From Microthyrium microscopicum (Eukaryota; Ascomycota; Dothideomycetes; Microthyriales; Microthyriaceae): 64,000 nucleotides of DNA. Each line of letters begins with the position of its first letter. The stretch's first letter is position 1. The position numbers were made by a program, and so were the translations under genes. Under the pieces are notes generated by a model. It worked only from the letters and a program-made list of their open reading frames with translations, did not search any database and was not told where the DNA came from. The stretch covers positions 507,530-571,529 of the forward strand of contig MU004238.1 in the NCBI GenBank assembly GCA_010405405.1, in the 5' to 3' direction. This document shows, in pieces, positions 1 through 11,945 of the stretch.

Positions 1-2224
1 CTCGCTTCACCTGACTTTCTGACATTTCCTCTGGCATCTTGTCCAGCGTCTGATTGACAGGCACTGGCTTTTGATTGAGTAAAGTTTGTCTCAACTCATT
101 GGCTTTTCGTTGAGTCTCCAATTTCGAGGGTGTTCTCATGAGTGTAGTTGTGGGTGCTAGCTGGTCAGTCTTTTCACCGCCAGGTTGAAAGACTCGGAGC
201 GTCTTATCGCGTAACTTGTCCTCATTGCCTTTGGACAGGTCATGTATTCCAACAAGAAGCGAGTAATCCATGATCTTAAGTTTTTGTAATAAAGCCACAT
301 CCTTCTGCATCTGCTCAATGAACTTGTACTTTTTAACGGGGCCCAACTCCACGTGCATATTTCGCCTGAGCCAATTGAGGTCTTTGAGGGTGGCACGAGG
401 ATTCTTATCCAAGTCTTCTTCCTTAAAGTTTCTTCCGATAGTTGAGCCCTTGAGATCGAAGGTTTGATGAATGTCTCTGTGCGGAGGAAACAAATTGTTC
501 ATGACAACAAAATGTATTTTTCGACCGTATGGAACCTTGACACGGTGGAGTCCGTAGAATTGCGATAGAAGGGTGTTTGGGTTGTCTTTGACGTGAGTAT
601 AATAATTTCGAAGAATTTTGCGAAGCACCTTGTGCTCAGCATGATGAATAGTTTTTATTATGTACTTGTAGTCGCGAGAAAAGTAGAAGAAACTTCCACT
701 TTTCCCAGGCGACCCAAGTTCAGACAGGATGTATTTGCTGGTGAGAGACATGAGGTAGTCGGCAGGGTCGATTCGGAAAATATTTCGTAAATGTCGAAAA
801 ACCCATGGAGCATAGTCTTTGAACTTAAAGTCGTATTTGGCAGATGGCGTTAGTTCATTCCCGGTGCTGTATTCATTAGTAAATCCTCAGTGCGGTTTGA
901 CTCCAACTTACATATCGAAAGAAAACTTGTGCTTAGCATCAAAATCAGCCTCTTGAAGATCTCGATCTAGCTTGGCATTCGTTCTCGACACCGTGAACCG
1001 AATTCCTGTGAGCATATTGTATGCAGTTACATAATTGACGTGATTCTGATCGACTTTGGTACCCATGACCACTCGCTCATCGTCCTCATCCTCCTTTCTT
1101 CTCCTTTTGCTTGCTCTTTTCTGTCTGATCATCTCCGTCCATCGATCCGCATCCTCATCCGGGGGTATTTCGTCAATGTGTAGATCAGAGTTTCCAGTTC
1201 TTGTCACTTTGCGAGCAATAGATAAAGAGCCTCTCCTACGAGTCGGAGTTTGAGGTATGGGGGAAAATCGACCAGATGTGTAACTTTCATCTGCGGTGCG
1301 TGTAGTTTCACGAGAAGCGCGATTAGAGGGTCTCGGAACTTCAAGGGTATGTCGTTGCTGTAGCTTTCCGGGTACTGGAGCGGCAAGATTGGACGCCGAT
1401 GCACCTTGCATGGCTGGTGGAGATGATATGCGATGGGGATTATGCGACTCTTGCATCGACGATCTGGAAACTGTACTAGAGTTGCGTGGCAAGGCTGGCA
1501 TCGTTCGTTCTGAGATTGAAGAAGCTGCATCGAACCTTCTCGATGAGGGCTCTGGTACGTTGGCAGTGGGCGTCAGTCCATCCTCCATCATACTAGCATC
1601 TAGCACAACATGCGTTGTCGAAGCTCCCATGAAGGACGATCTCTCTTCATGAGATATTTCGGTAAAGTATCCATCGTCGCGAGTCGCGAGACGATGAGGT
1701 TTTCTGTCGGTGTTTTCACTCTGGTCACTATCCACGATAGTACTTGGTCTTGAGAGGTTTGCCAAGCTGGTCCTTCTTGAATCTCGCTTTTCTTCCCTTT
1801 CATTTGTTCCATCTTCTTGCGATACACCATGGAAAAGATGCTCTTTTACTGTACCGACTATACCATTCTGCCATATTGACCCGTTGTTCTTGGTATTATG
1901 AGAAGTATCATGTCCGTTCGTTTTAAGATTTGTAGAATCGGTGGAACGTCTCGAGGATCGGTCTTGCGAGTATCGTTTATCTGCAGAGGAGCGTTTACTA
2001 GTACCTTCGGCAGACATGGAGCCATTTCGGGTGGTAGTGACCTCCTCTACCATCGACGGGGACATGTCGGTCGAATGAAGAACTCGTACACCATGAACCC
2101 GCAGATTGGAAGAATTCTTGGCCACGCCAGTGTCCGGAGAGACGGAGCGGGGCGTGTTGCCCGGAAAGGCTTCTATTGGAGCAGCCAGCGCTAGATTATG
2201 AAGTGATGTCCGGGGTAAAGGTAT
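1..2224 (-). CDS. MSS4: Phosphatidylinositol-4-phosphate 5-kinase, Mss4/Its3 type (3' end outside window)
   Basis: Makes PI(4,5)P2 from PI4P at the plasma membrane, for actin organisation and signalling. The upstream exon is a long Ser/Arg-rich, low-complexity region. A 45-nt intron (867-911, GTAAGT donor, TACTAATG branch site, CAG acceptor) joins it to the PIPK catalytic domain read from 866 to 1. Recognisable blocks are [11 protein letters not shown], the [15 protein letters not shown] strand with the ATP-binding Lys, the DLKGSTIGR loop and the [11 protein letters not shown] catalytic motif. The frame is still open at base 1, so the last part of the kinase domain is missing only because of the window edge. 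The 5' end is uncertain: the frame is open up to 2224 with no ATG above 2068, so either translation starts at 2068 or a short 5' exon lies upstream. Family assignment is firm. Confidence 0.93.
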
Positions 2225-3489
2225 TTATCAGGCTTGTGGCAGGTCGATCGACAGGCCGGATCGGAGTTGAGCTTGGGTGATTGTCGAGACGGGGCGAGTA
2301 GACGTTTCTAAGGCGATTGAGCAACAGAATTCATGTCGCTTGACCACGAAAGCCGGTGAGGGGGTTGTCCTGAAGGTGGGAGTGAAAATGACGAGGGAGA
2401 TGGGAGAAGTTGACGTGGTTGGAAATGACGAAGGTGATTGGGTCTCAGACACACGGGCGAGGGCAGAAGACGGGAGGGAAGCAAAGCTGAGACAATTGGC
2501 GAGTATAGAGGGAGGAGTTTAAGGGATAGGAGAGGATTTCAGAGATGTACGTTGAGATAGACAAGATCGGTGGTTGCAATACAAGTTGTAGATGTTTAAG
2601 ATGTTGTATGGAGTAAGAGGTTTAGGACTGGCAAGTGCAGTGCAGGTGTTGGCTTGACTGGGAAGCGACCACTGACGACAGCCGCCCAAAGCGGAAGGCT
2701 CGTTCAAGCCACATCAAGTTGACAGCGCCTGCCATTCCAACCAAGAGGGCTGGGTCGCTCTTTCCTTGTCAACAATAATCAACTCGGACACTGCCTTGAC
2801 TGCCGTCTCAAGACTATTGAAATCGGATGAAGCTTAACTTTCGATCAATTATAAATCTGAATATCAATCTCTACTCCGTAGCCTCCAGCTTTGGCCAAGC
2901 CTACCACAAACCAAGAGTTATCGACAAGCGCGCGTCTCAAAAAGTCGAAAGTTTGGTCGACGTGCCTTAATATCTTCTCGGCAGATCCAATAATAACTCT
3001 CCGGAATTAGTACAAGCTTGCTTTTTCACCATGTATTTCTTTCCGGTGCTTCTTACCATCGACTCCTACACTTCTACTGTGTGTAGGTTCCATTCTCAAG
3101 TTCTGCACCCAGCTTGTACATGAACCTCGATTTTCAAGCATCCAATCGAAGGAGGAGTCTCCCCATAAACTCTTGGCCAGCCCTCTTTCTACAATTGTTG
3201 CTGACAGCTTTGAAAACTCAAATACAATAAACGTGTACCGCTAAGCCAGGTACGCTTAGCTACCCTAGAACATTCAAAGTACCTATCTAAACTTTAGTAC
3301 CCGGATGTCCTCGGATTCCTAAGCAAGGTAAGCTTGCCCGATCATACTGTACAATATGACGATGAATCTAGAATATGACCTCTCGCATCTTTGAAGATTC
3401 AATCCTGACGCTATGGAACTGTACAATATTGCCACCAGTATTGGTGAAATATCTGTGCTAGTTGACTACCCCGAGCACAAGTTTGATAA
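2225..3489. other. MSS4 upstream region
   Basis: Region upstream of MSS4 on the minus strand. It contains pyrimidine-rich stretches when read toward MSS4 and may hold a short 5' exon, but no confident splice pair or ATG was found. No other gene is supported. Confidence 0.4.
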
Positions 3490-3744
3490 TTTATCTTACG
3501 TTCTCATTACGCCGTTCGAGACACTGTTATAACTCCAGTACTTCTTGCTAACGAAGGACTGCACCCCATGACACATCGAGTGGTTATAAATGGCAATGTG
3601 GCAACAAGTCAGCGATTTCAAGAAGTTGTGCGTGAAGCACTCGGGAAGCTTTTACCCAATGGGCCTCCAATTACCGATGCGAATCCCACATTTGTTGCAG
3701 CCAGAGGAGCTGCGGAGATGGCGAAGAGAGTATTTCAAATATAA
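3490..3744 (+). pseudogene. Remnant of the C-terminus of a fungal HSP70-like (actin-fold ATPase) protein
   Basis: An open stretch of 84 codons that ends in TAA and starts right after a stop. The translation contains THRVVINGNVATSQRF, EALGKLLPNG, and then ANPTFVAARGAAEMAKR near the end. The last block resembles the DPxFVAARGAAExAKR ending of the fungus-expanded HSP70-like ATPase proteins that lack a classical substrate domain. No matching N-terminal ATPase exons were recognised in the 1.2 kb upstream. It is therefore most likely a truncated relic rather than a working gene. The family call rests on recall of this terminal motif, not on a search. Confidence 0.4.
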
Positions 3745-4368
3745 TAGTACGAAATCAGATTGACTGCGAAGTACTATACACTGTACCAGTGTTCTTCAAT
3801 TTCTTTGAGGCTAATTGAATTGTGATCATAATAAAGAATTCAAGCAGTAGCGGCTCAATTGGCGAGCAACGCCTAATAAAGGCACTATAGAGTAGTATCC
3901 ATTTATGGTTCATGCATGATGTTTATTGCCAAAAGTCATGTTACGAACAGTTGCTTGTTACATTGTGAAAGTTTGGCTTTGATATACAGCTTATTTCCAC
4001 AAGTAATTAGAGTAAGTAAGAAATAGTATGAGACATGGACAACCAATATTCCAACCTGGTTATACTCTAAATTGATCCCACCATGAAAGTGATCTTTGCA
4101 AGGTCGATTCAATAAGGCTGAAACGAAAAAATAACGCCACAGCACCAGCCTCATTTGATACAACTCCAACCGACTCCTTTTGCAATATCTAGCACCCCAC
4201 CACGACATCAAAACCCCAATCGCCCCATTACCCTCTTCATACACCAAGCGCTGTTTAATCTTGTTCATACACACAGCTCCTGGTTAATTCCATATCGCAA
4301 ACTTGTGGCTATACCCCTGAGCCTAAAGCCATACCACACCGCCATCTGTCTCTATCACCAACATCAGC
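3745..4368. promoter_or_regulatory. Intergenic, presumed promoter and 5' UTR of TRS31
   Basis: Pyrimidine- and CA-rich sequence leads up to the TRS31 start. The minus strand has an open frame at 3936-4274, but it has no family resemblance and looks like a shadow of the CA-rich leader. Confidence 0.4.
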
Positions 4369-5133
4369 ATGGCCAGCCCAGCAAGCACACCGTCCGTCCC
4401 ATCCCAAGCCCTCCGTATTGCGCCCTCAGGCCTCCGCTATCCCACCAACAAAAAGACAATCTATGACCGTAACCTGAATCGCACCCGGAATGCCGAGCTC
4501 TCGCGCGCGGCCTTTGCGTTCCTCTTCATTGAGATGATCAATTATGCTCAACGGCAGGTCAAGGGTATCACGGATTTGGAGAAACGGTACTTATAGCTAT
4601 ACTTGGACTATAACCTGTGGCATTCGCTAACGCTCGCTTCTAGATTAAACAACCAAGGCTACCCCCTAGGTCTCAAACTCCTAGATCTCCTCCTCTCCCG
4701 CTCCTCAACCCCGGGCCAACCACCCACCACGCGTCCCACACGCCTCCTATCCCTTTTGCAGTTCATAACAACCACTCTCTGGAAAGCGCTCTTTGGGCGA
4801 CCTGCAGATGCACTCGAACGTTCGGCGGCGAGTCCGGCGGAATACATGATATCCGATAATGAGCCGCTAGTGAATACCTTTGTGAGCGTGCCGCGAGAGA
4901 TGAGCCAATTGAATTGTGCAGCGTACGTGGCAGGCGTGGTAGAGGGAGTTTGTGATGGCGCGGGCTTTAGGACTGTGAGTGTGTCGGCGCATTGGACTGG
5001 TAATGAGGACGGTGGGAGTGGAGCAGCTGGTGGTGGGAGGGAGAAGGTTATGTGGCCCGGGAAGACGGTGTTTCTGATAAGATTTGCGAAAGAGGTTTTG
5101 GAGAGAGAGGAGATGCTTGGCAAGGCTTTGTGA
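4369..5133 (+). CDS. TRS31: TRAPP complex subunit Trs31 (TRAPPC5)
   Basis: Core subunit of the TRAPP tethering and Ypt1 GEF complexes in ER-Golgi and Golgi traffic. Two exons, 4369-4586 and 4644-5133, give 235 aa. The intron 4587-4643 splits an Arg codon. Exon 1 carries the family signature IYDRNLNRTRNAELSRAAFAFLF followed by EMINYAQRQVKGITDLEKR. Exon 2 starts LNNQGYPLGLKLLDLL and contains the LPREM-like SVPREMSQLNCAAYVAGVVEG segment typical of Bet3/Trs31-fold proteins. A poorly conserved insert separates the two halves. A Gly-rich loop lies before the final strand (KTVFLIRFAKEVLEREEMLG). The gene is tail-to-tail with the LIM gene, which ends about 200 bp away. Confidence 0.95.
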
Positions 5134-5329
5134 GTGCGCTGGGAATGAGTTCGCTTTATATCAAGAATGGATATCTTACAGAGGCTATATATAGCCATGA
5201 AGACTAGCACAACGAAAAAAACATAATCATCCACTTCATCTCATTTCTCTATCATATGCATCCATATCCGATGCAGTAAAAAATTGGGGTATCTCAAATG
5301 AAAAACAATTCCCTCCGCGCCAGCAGGCC

Positions 5330-7818
5330 CTACCGTCCACCATAACCACCGCTAAATCCTCCATAACCTCCACCACCACCCATCCCCATCATCCCCAATC
5401 TAGTCCGTCTCTTCATCGGCCTCCCCGTGCCATCTCCTCCACCATTTCCTCCATTGACCCCATACGCACCATTTCCATTCACACGCTCAAAAGCATGTCG
5501 TCGACACATCTGCCGCCCATCAACCTCCCAATACTCCTGTCCCAGCACCTCATCACACCTTACACAGCTGAAGCACTCTGTATGCCATTTTGACCGGCCA
5601 TCCGTGTCCACGTACTGTCCCTCAATGCCATCACTGCACCTCACACAACAACTTCCATTGCGTAAATGATAGTCTCGTTTGCACAGTGGTGTGTCGTTGA
5701 GGACGTAAAATTCTCCAGACGGGAATGGGGCTGAACAGTCAACGCATGTGAAACATGCTCGATGATACCGACCGCTTAGTCGACCTGAGCGGTCACGTAG
5801 ACTGGGTCCGGTAATAGGTTGCAGACAGCCGCGGCAGGGCGGGCGAGGTGTTGTGTTTGGTTGGGATGGTTTTGGGAAAGAGTCTGCGCGGCGGAGATTG
5901 TTGGAGAGGAGTGGTGGTGGGGGAGCAAATGTTGTTGTGTATACATCCTTTGGGAGATTGCTGGATGGGGAGTAGTTGTTATTGGCGTATGTGTTGGTTG
6001 GTGGGTTGCTGGTATAGGGGGGATTGTTGATGTTGGTGTTGTTATAGGGGTTATATGACACCTGTGGATATGGCTGTGGATTCTCTGGACTCGCAGTGGG
6101 TGCTTGTTGTGCTTGCTGCTGTGCTTGTATGAGACGTTTGGAGTTACGCATGTCTTGCGAGGGATTTGAGCGGGCGCGACGGTGGGAGGGCTCCGGCTCG
6201 TCTATTCCCATTTGGACTGCTGGGTCGACGGTTAGAAAGCCGCCGGCCCGGGGAATGTTGGAATCTTGGGCTGGCGGCATGTTGTTGGGCATACCGAAGG
6301 GCTTCGCTGGTGAGTAGTCCGTCGTTGTCGCTGGTGGATAGGTATTGCCTTGAGGATTTCGCACAGGCGAGTACGAGTTTACTGCCATCTCGACGTTCCT
6401 CACGGGTGGATAGGTATTGTTTCGCGGCGTATATCCGTTCATTGGCGGAAGAGCTTTTGGTGGCGGAGACTCTGTTATTGAAGATTGCTGAATTTGAGGA
6501 GGTGGTTGATCTCGTTGATATGTATTATCCATTGACCGATAGTCGTTCTTTGGGGGCAGTGGCCGGGTTGCCTCCCTTGGTTGCAAACGCGATGGTGAAT
6601 CCCTTGCCATCGTTCGTGGCGGAGACTCCCTTGGTGTCATTCGTGGCGGAGATTCATATATTAGTTCAGAAGTATAATTACGTTGAGAGTAAGGCGCGCT
6701 GTCCGTCGCGGGTGTTCTAGGAGGTGTCACAGGCCTTCGCTGGGCTGGACTTTGAAATGGCTCTCCGTTTCGATTCGGTATATTTGGATTCGGTAAAGGT
6801 TTTCGACTTGTGTTACTCGCATCAGGAAGAGGTTTAGACACATTTGATGGCGGCGTGACATTTCCCATCTGTCTCGGGGAAGGTTGTGCCTGATCCATCT
6901 CCTCCAGAAACCTATCCATAGAATTCTTCTGTGGCTCTTGCCGTTGTGGCCGTTGGGGCTCTTGTGCTGCTCTATACACCTCCCGCATTGGACTAGGTGA
7001 TCTCGTTTGTTTTCGAAGTTGATCACGACCTGCCGCATTTCTGAATTTAGGCGCTTCAGCTGGTTTAGGCTGAGTTTGGTTTGGTCTAAGGCGCATAGGA
7101 CTATTGGGGAGAGCTTTGGATTCAAAACCACCATATCCGAATGGCCCTGATGCGCCCATGTTCATTCTTTGCATGAAGCCACCGCCCTGAGTATTCTTGA
7201 GTGGTTCTCTATCTGCTATTATTGTAGTTGGTTCTTGAGTTCCATACATTGGTGATGGTGGTGTTGGGACTCTCATTTGCTTTGGTGGGCCACCTCTTGA
7301 CCATTCCGAGCCTGGCGATGTGATTTGAGTTGATGGTGTCCTAGGCGATATACTCGACGCATCCCTAGAGTAATCTGAGTAGTCGCTACCAGTCAGCTGT
7401 GGAATTGGATCGAGCTTGTCATCTACAAATACTAATTAGAACACATTCTTGAACTTGTCTTGCGCAAGATGAACCTACTTGCGACGCTAGGGTCGATTTT
7501 CGGTGGTGGTGGAGGTTTTCCCCAGCGTAAGAAACCAGGAGCTGGTAGTAAGGGAAGCTTTTTCAAAGGAGATGTTGAGCTCCCTTGCTGGACAGCTGGA
7601 TCAGAGGGTGTCGATTGTTTTTTCGAGTCTTTGGATGGAACTGGCGGCCCTTGTAGAGTTTAGCGAAATGATGTATGAAATCAACTGCGCGCAAACTTAC
7701 TCGGTATCGCCTCGCAGACATGACTGGTTAATTCCATGATATCAATGGCATTTCCACATCCTGCGCATTTTATAGAGTTCATGACGCTCAGCAGCTTATT
7801 CCCGCCTCTTGAACCCAT
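5330..7818 (-). CDS. Paxillin-like LIM domain protein (Pxl1/PxlA type)
   Basis: Adaptor expected at the contractile ring and polarity sites, by analogy with fission-yeast Pxl1. Model: exons 7701-7818, 7479-7649 and 5330-7422, joined by introns 7650-7700 and 7423-7478, giving 793 aa. The first exon encodes a small zinc knuckle (KCAGCGNAID...HVC) that is typical of the N-terminus of fungal paxillin-like proteins. It is followed by about 550 residues of disordered Pro/Gln/Asn-rich sequence. Near the C-terminus are two LIM domains: CRGCLQPI...HRACFTCVDC...CKRDYH, then CVRCSDGI...HTECFSCVRC...CRRH. The protein ends in a Gly-rich tail. The first intron uses an AAG acceptor, so that junction is less certain than the second. 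The start at 7818 is the first ATG in frame ahead of the zinc knuckle. Confidence 0.88.
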
Positions 7819-8299
7819 GATGGGCAATATTTCTATGCGACCTCTAGCTGTATCACCAAGACACTTCCTCCACTCTAAATCCTATTCATGGCAAAGCCAG
7901 TTCGAGTTGTTGACAAAATGTGTAGCAAGGTCGTCCCGTGGGTAGATTTGGTGTAATTTAGATGTATAGCCAAAGGCCTAGCAGAAAATCGGGTTCGGTG
8001 TAATCCGGTACCTTGTGATGCTGTCAATTCAGGATAAATGGCTTGGTAGGCATTTGGTAGGATATCAGTGGTCAATGGTTAAATGCGGAGCAAGGCTGGC
8101 GCGTAGTGAGGAAGTATTGGTTAGAGACGAGACAGGTTACTTAGAACAGTGAACCGTGACCACATGTAAAAGAGGGCGCAGATGATGTCTGTCGCAGAAT
8201 GACAAAGAGAGGGAAATGTATCGTCAGATTTGTAAAAGTGATAATACTGTAACCCTTCAAGGGAAAAAGAAGAGCCCTCGGTTGACGATGTAGGAGAGA
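7819..8299. promoter_or_regulatory. Upstream region of the LIM gene
   Basis: No gene seen. The short open frames here have no family resemblance. Presumed promoter of the minus-strand LIM gene. Confidence 0.4.
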
Positions 8300-9290
8300 C
8301 TAAGGGAGAACGAGCTTTTCGCCTTGACCAACTCTCTCCCTAGCGACGACAGCAAGATGGCATGAAGCTTCGACCTGAGAGATGACAGTGCCTCTGCAGA
8401 AAGGATCAAGAATATGGAGGCTGCCTTGGCAAAGTGAACAGAGCGTGAGAGGCTCACCAAGAAGGTGTGGAACCCGTACGGTAAAAGGCATGTTGGCTGT
8501 GCTATCATTCGTGGGTTTGTCCATCAAGTGTGGTGTCAGAAGAGTCTGGCGTGCCTGGATGCCAAAGCTTCAACTCTTTTCTGCAGCGGGAGCGGCTCGT
8601 GGACTTCAATGCGCCGCCATTCAGGAACAATGCATAACAAAATAGCCAATACGAAGGATGGACTGACGCCACTTGAACGCCTATCCAGCATTTTGCTACG
8701 CTACGACCACCAAGGGTTGAGCGTTACTGATTTCTTGCTCCTGTCTGAGACACTGTTCGTTGGGGATTCCCCCGTGCATCTCATGCTTGCGAACCTAATT
8801 GACAAAAAGAATGACGACTCTGGTGCTGAGGAAAGAAACAATTCTTTCGCATTAAGGACATGTACCGAAATGTTCTGCAGCTGAAGGGGGTTTTGTCGGT
8901 CTTTATCAGAGTCACATTTCACAATCAGAATCTTCAGATCTTCCGACATCTTCCACTTCGTCAGTCAGCCCACAGCTGCACAGACTCAAAGGCGTGCCGA
9001 TGTGGCATCAAAGGCTTGCCGAGCTTCAGAACGGGCTGGATGATTTATTTGTTTTTCCGTGTCTGAGACTCTGAAATCCCGAATCTGGGGAAGGGCGTTG
9101 AAGAGTTGATTTCTTGGATCCGTCTCATTGGATCCCTCAGACGCGGCGTGCGCATGTCCGCGAGCAAAGCTGCAAGCGAACTCGTTTTTCCCTGTCCACT
9201 GTCCAGGATGAAGATCATCATCAGGATCATCAATTCTCCAACCAACAGGATCTCGTTAAGGCCAAGTACTTGTACATCTATCCAAGATCG
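8300..9290 (-). pseudogene. Unresolved coding-like region, possibly a decayed multi-exon gene
   Basis: The minus strand holds several protein-like blocks in different frames that I could not splice together. Reading from about 9275 down, one frame gives DPVGWRIDDPDDDLHPGQW, then KNEFACSFARGHAHAASEG, and runs to a stop near 8994. A second frame continues with GLTDEVEDVGRSEDSDCEM. A third, preceded by an AATTAG acceptor-like site, gives VRKHEMHGGIPNEQCLRQEQ. Lower down, 8524-8300 encodes an 74-aa ATG-started peptide with a CSLCQG motif. The plus strand has a competing 139-codon frame (8465-8884) with helix-like sequence (LTPLERLSSILLRYDHQGL) vaguely like the N-terminus of DUF6589 proteins. Which strand is real cannot be settled by reading. 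No function is assigned. Confidence 0.3.
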
Positions 9291-10169
9291 TCGTTACATT
9301 CGGATATGACCGTATCTTTGAGAGGTCTGAAGCTTTGTGAATGTCAATAAGACTATGTACCTTTCTCGCAACTGAAGGCACCATAGCATTTTATCCACTT
9401 TTTTGATCTCGCCGAATTCAGATCTTAGTACGACTACGAAAAATCGTAGTATTTCAACAATGGCTGGTTCTATTGGTTGGATAGAGCGACAAGTTAGAAG
9501 CAGAGTGATGCGATGAAACTTGTTCACCTTCAACTCAAAAGATAGGGCTGTTGAGCAACGACAATAGTCGCTTCACAAATTGAAGCTAGAACGAGATACT
9601 GCTTTTGCTTCTCGCACTACAACCCTGGAACTAGTTGTATAACGCAAAGATTGACGCTATAGCCTATATTTGTGCAGTCGCTGGAAAGAGATACATCCAA
9701 AGAATTCCTAGCCTCTGTTGATATGATCTGTATCACTTTCCGGGATCCTAACAAAACGTTTAGCTGTGTTGCTTTGGTTCAATAACGGAGTAGGCGTTTG
9801 AGAAGAGTCCGTCGAATACTGTGCGCAGATATGGATGTCAAAGTCGAATTGAACATACTAGTACAAAGTGTAGAATATTAACCTCATCAGTCAATTGATA
9901 AGAAGTCTAGATTTTAAACATGAACCAACCTCTTCCTCATCCTATGCCAGACTAGTCCTATTGCAGGTTTAATGGATTTCCAGCCCAGATTCGCGACGCG
10001 ACTCGCGACCATCGCGTCTCAGCTCTGCTTGCTCCGCAGCTGAGGTCCTGAGGACCTCGACATCCAACCTCTTCCATCAATTGACCTCTCTTCCTCTCTT
10101 CTCCTACATCACAATTCATCACAATCAAATCAATCATACATAGAGATTTCATTACATCAAACTATCATC
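9291..10169. other. Intergenic, no gene seen; CT-rich promoter at right end
   Basis: No convincing coding region. The last 100 bp are CT-rich (CCTCTCTTCCTCTCTTCTCC, about 10083) and lead into the ATG at 10170. This is typical of a fungal core promoter and 5' UTR. Confidence 0.4.
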
Positions 10170-10538
10170 ATGGATCAGTACAACTTTTCATCTTACCAAC
10201 CACAAGCCTCCAGCCACTCAAAACGAAAGCGCGACTCCATTGGCTTCGCACCCATCGATGCGAAAAGAACGAAAACACCCCAAGATTTTATGATGATTGA
10301 CTCCGACTACTTCTCAATCACACCAGCCCATACAAACTCCACGCCAACGTACTCTGCACAAGGATCGTCGGGGTCATCATCACCAATGGACCAATCACCG
10401 ATGGATCAATCACCAATGGAACAAACAATGCAACAGCATACACAATCGACACCATGGGCTCAACCAACACAAAAGGTTCAACCACTGGCCGGCAATTTTA
10501 AGAGCTATTGTGGGATTACTGTCTGGCAGGCGGCATAA
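10170..10538 (+). CDS. Small hypothetical protein with basic nuclear-type motif
   Basis: Intronless, 122 aa. It begins MDQYNFSSYQPQASSHSKRKRDSIGF, so SKRKR followed by DAKRTK forms a plausible bipartite nuclear localisation signal. The middle is Ser/Thr/Pro-rich, with three near-copies of PMDQS/PMEQT at about residues 72-87. The C-terminus (LAGNFKSYCGITVWQAA) is the only part that looks ordered. A CT-rich promoter and a good ATG context (CATCATGG) support a real start. I do not recognise the family. It could be a lineage-restricted regulator, but that is inference. Confidence 0.6.
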   Translation: MDQYNFSSYQPQASSHSKRKRDSIGFAPIDAKRTKTPQDFMMIDSDYFSITPAHTNSTPTYSAQGSSGSSSPMDQSPMDQSPMEQTMQQHTQSTPWAQPTQKVQPLAGNFKSYCGITVWQAA

Positions 10539-11233
10539 ATTACGGTATATATGGGTGTTATTGAATGGTGCATTTTGGGGAATATGGGTTAAAAGTCATA
10601 CATAGACGCGAGAAGGTTTCATGGATGGTAGCATATGGGCAATTGTACAAATATAATGGAATGGTTCGAATATCATGGTTTCTATTCTATCATTCTAACC
10701 CTCCAATACACAACCATGTGCACATGATGGTGATGATGGCGAGTACGGCAGCAAGACACCCCTGGCACGAGGAGTTATACACTGGTCTCGTATGGTCGAC
10801 GGGTTCTGACGTAGACGGGCCTATGGTTAAGACAATCTTTTCTGATGCGGTGGCGAGCCGTGACCCAAAAACAAAGTCAAGCAAGGTAAGTCTGCTCTTC
10901 ATATCATGGTACGTGCCATTGTAGAGCAGTCTGAATTCACTCTGAGTAGGCAAGCAAGAGAAGCAGCAATTGATGGCGATGGTGTTGTCCTATATTTTGA
11001 TGCAGCGATTTCACTCGGGAGTTGGAGACGTTCGTAGCACTATGAATCAGGCAGTGTAAAGTCGCATGAAATTAAACTAAATGAGTTGTTATCAATCCAT
11101 GCGGTACGACTCAAGAATGAAAAGACAAAACGGTGGTTATCGAAGGATGCTCATCAAGGCCCATGATTGCGTATCTGTTTCTTTCTCCTCCAAAGCTCTC
11201 AAGTCACAACCTCCATCATCGTTCGATCCTTGT
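10539..11233. other. Intergenic, no gene seen
   Basis: Overlapping short frames on both strands lack family resemblance. The region probably holds the 3' UTR of the 10170 gene and of the minus-strand 11234 gene. Confidence 0.4.
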
Positions 11234-11842
11234 TTAGGGCTCTCCCAAGAGATATTCAGTGAGGCTAGGTATAGTCAGCGGAAAGCTCAAGAAACTATCA
11301 GATGCCATTCCACATACATTGGTGCCATTTCGAATCTCCTCATTATACCCCCAATGACGGAAGTTTTCATCAAAAAACGCACGAAGTTCAGGTGCAGGTG
11401 AAAGAGCTGATACCATAGCCTGACGCAGCCGTATAAGCTGCAAAAGCTGAGCATTGCTATACGGCCACATGACCTCCTCGTCCCGAATGTATACCTGCAT
11501 GGCTCTCATGGCATCATAAAAGTCATCGTAGGGTTTGTGATCGTTTTTTTTGGAATAAGCGTTCTAAAGAGCACCAGCATCAGCGTCATATCGGAACGCT
11601 ACCAGGCTACTTGAAACAAGAAGCACTGAGATCAAAAAACTTACACCAACTCTGCCAAGGAATTGAGCAAACCTCCTTGCAAATCGATGTCGTTGGAGCC
11701 TTTGTTCTCTTGTCTGCTCAAGCAGTCGCCCCTTGGGTGTGAGGAGTTGGGCTAGTGTAAGCGGTGTGATCGCGCCCAGGCCCTCAGGCCGGGCCAGTTC
11801 GCTAGCCTGGCGAGGAGTCATATTTGCGGGAATTTGGCTCAT
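11234..11842 (-). CDS. Hypothetical protein, 175 aa
   Basis: Two exons, 11645-11842 and 11234-11563. The intron 11564-11644 has a GTAAGT donor, a CTGAT branch site and a TTTAG acceptor, and removing it avoids an in-frame TAG. Exon 1 begins MSQIPANMTPRQASELARPE and ends in a basic helix (EQTREQRLQRHRFARRF). Exon 2 reads DHKPYDDFYDAMRAMQVYIR, then EEVMWPYSNAQLLQLIRLRQ, and is predicted mostly helical. No signal peptide or membrane segment remains after splicing. I do not recognise the family. The clean splice phase and protein-like composition argue that it is a real gene. A second small gene lies 104 bp upstream on the same strand. Confidence 0.6.
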
Positions 11843-11945
11843 TTTCGATAGTTGATGCGGCGACTTTGAGTCTCATTGATAGTTGGTAGAGATATAAGTT
11901 ATCGGATGAGTGAGTTGGTGATGATGAAAAGACTCTGAGAGTCTG

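Noticed and set aside
3936-4274. 112-codon minus-strand frame upstream of TRS31
   Set aside because: Low-complexity shadow of the CA/CT-rich leader with no family resemblance.
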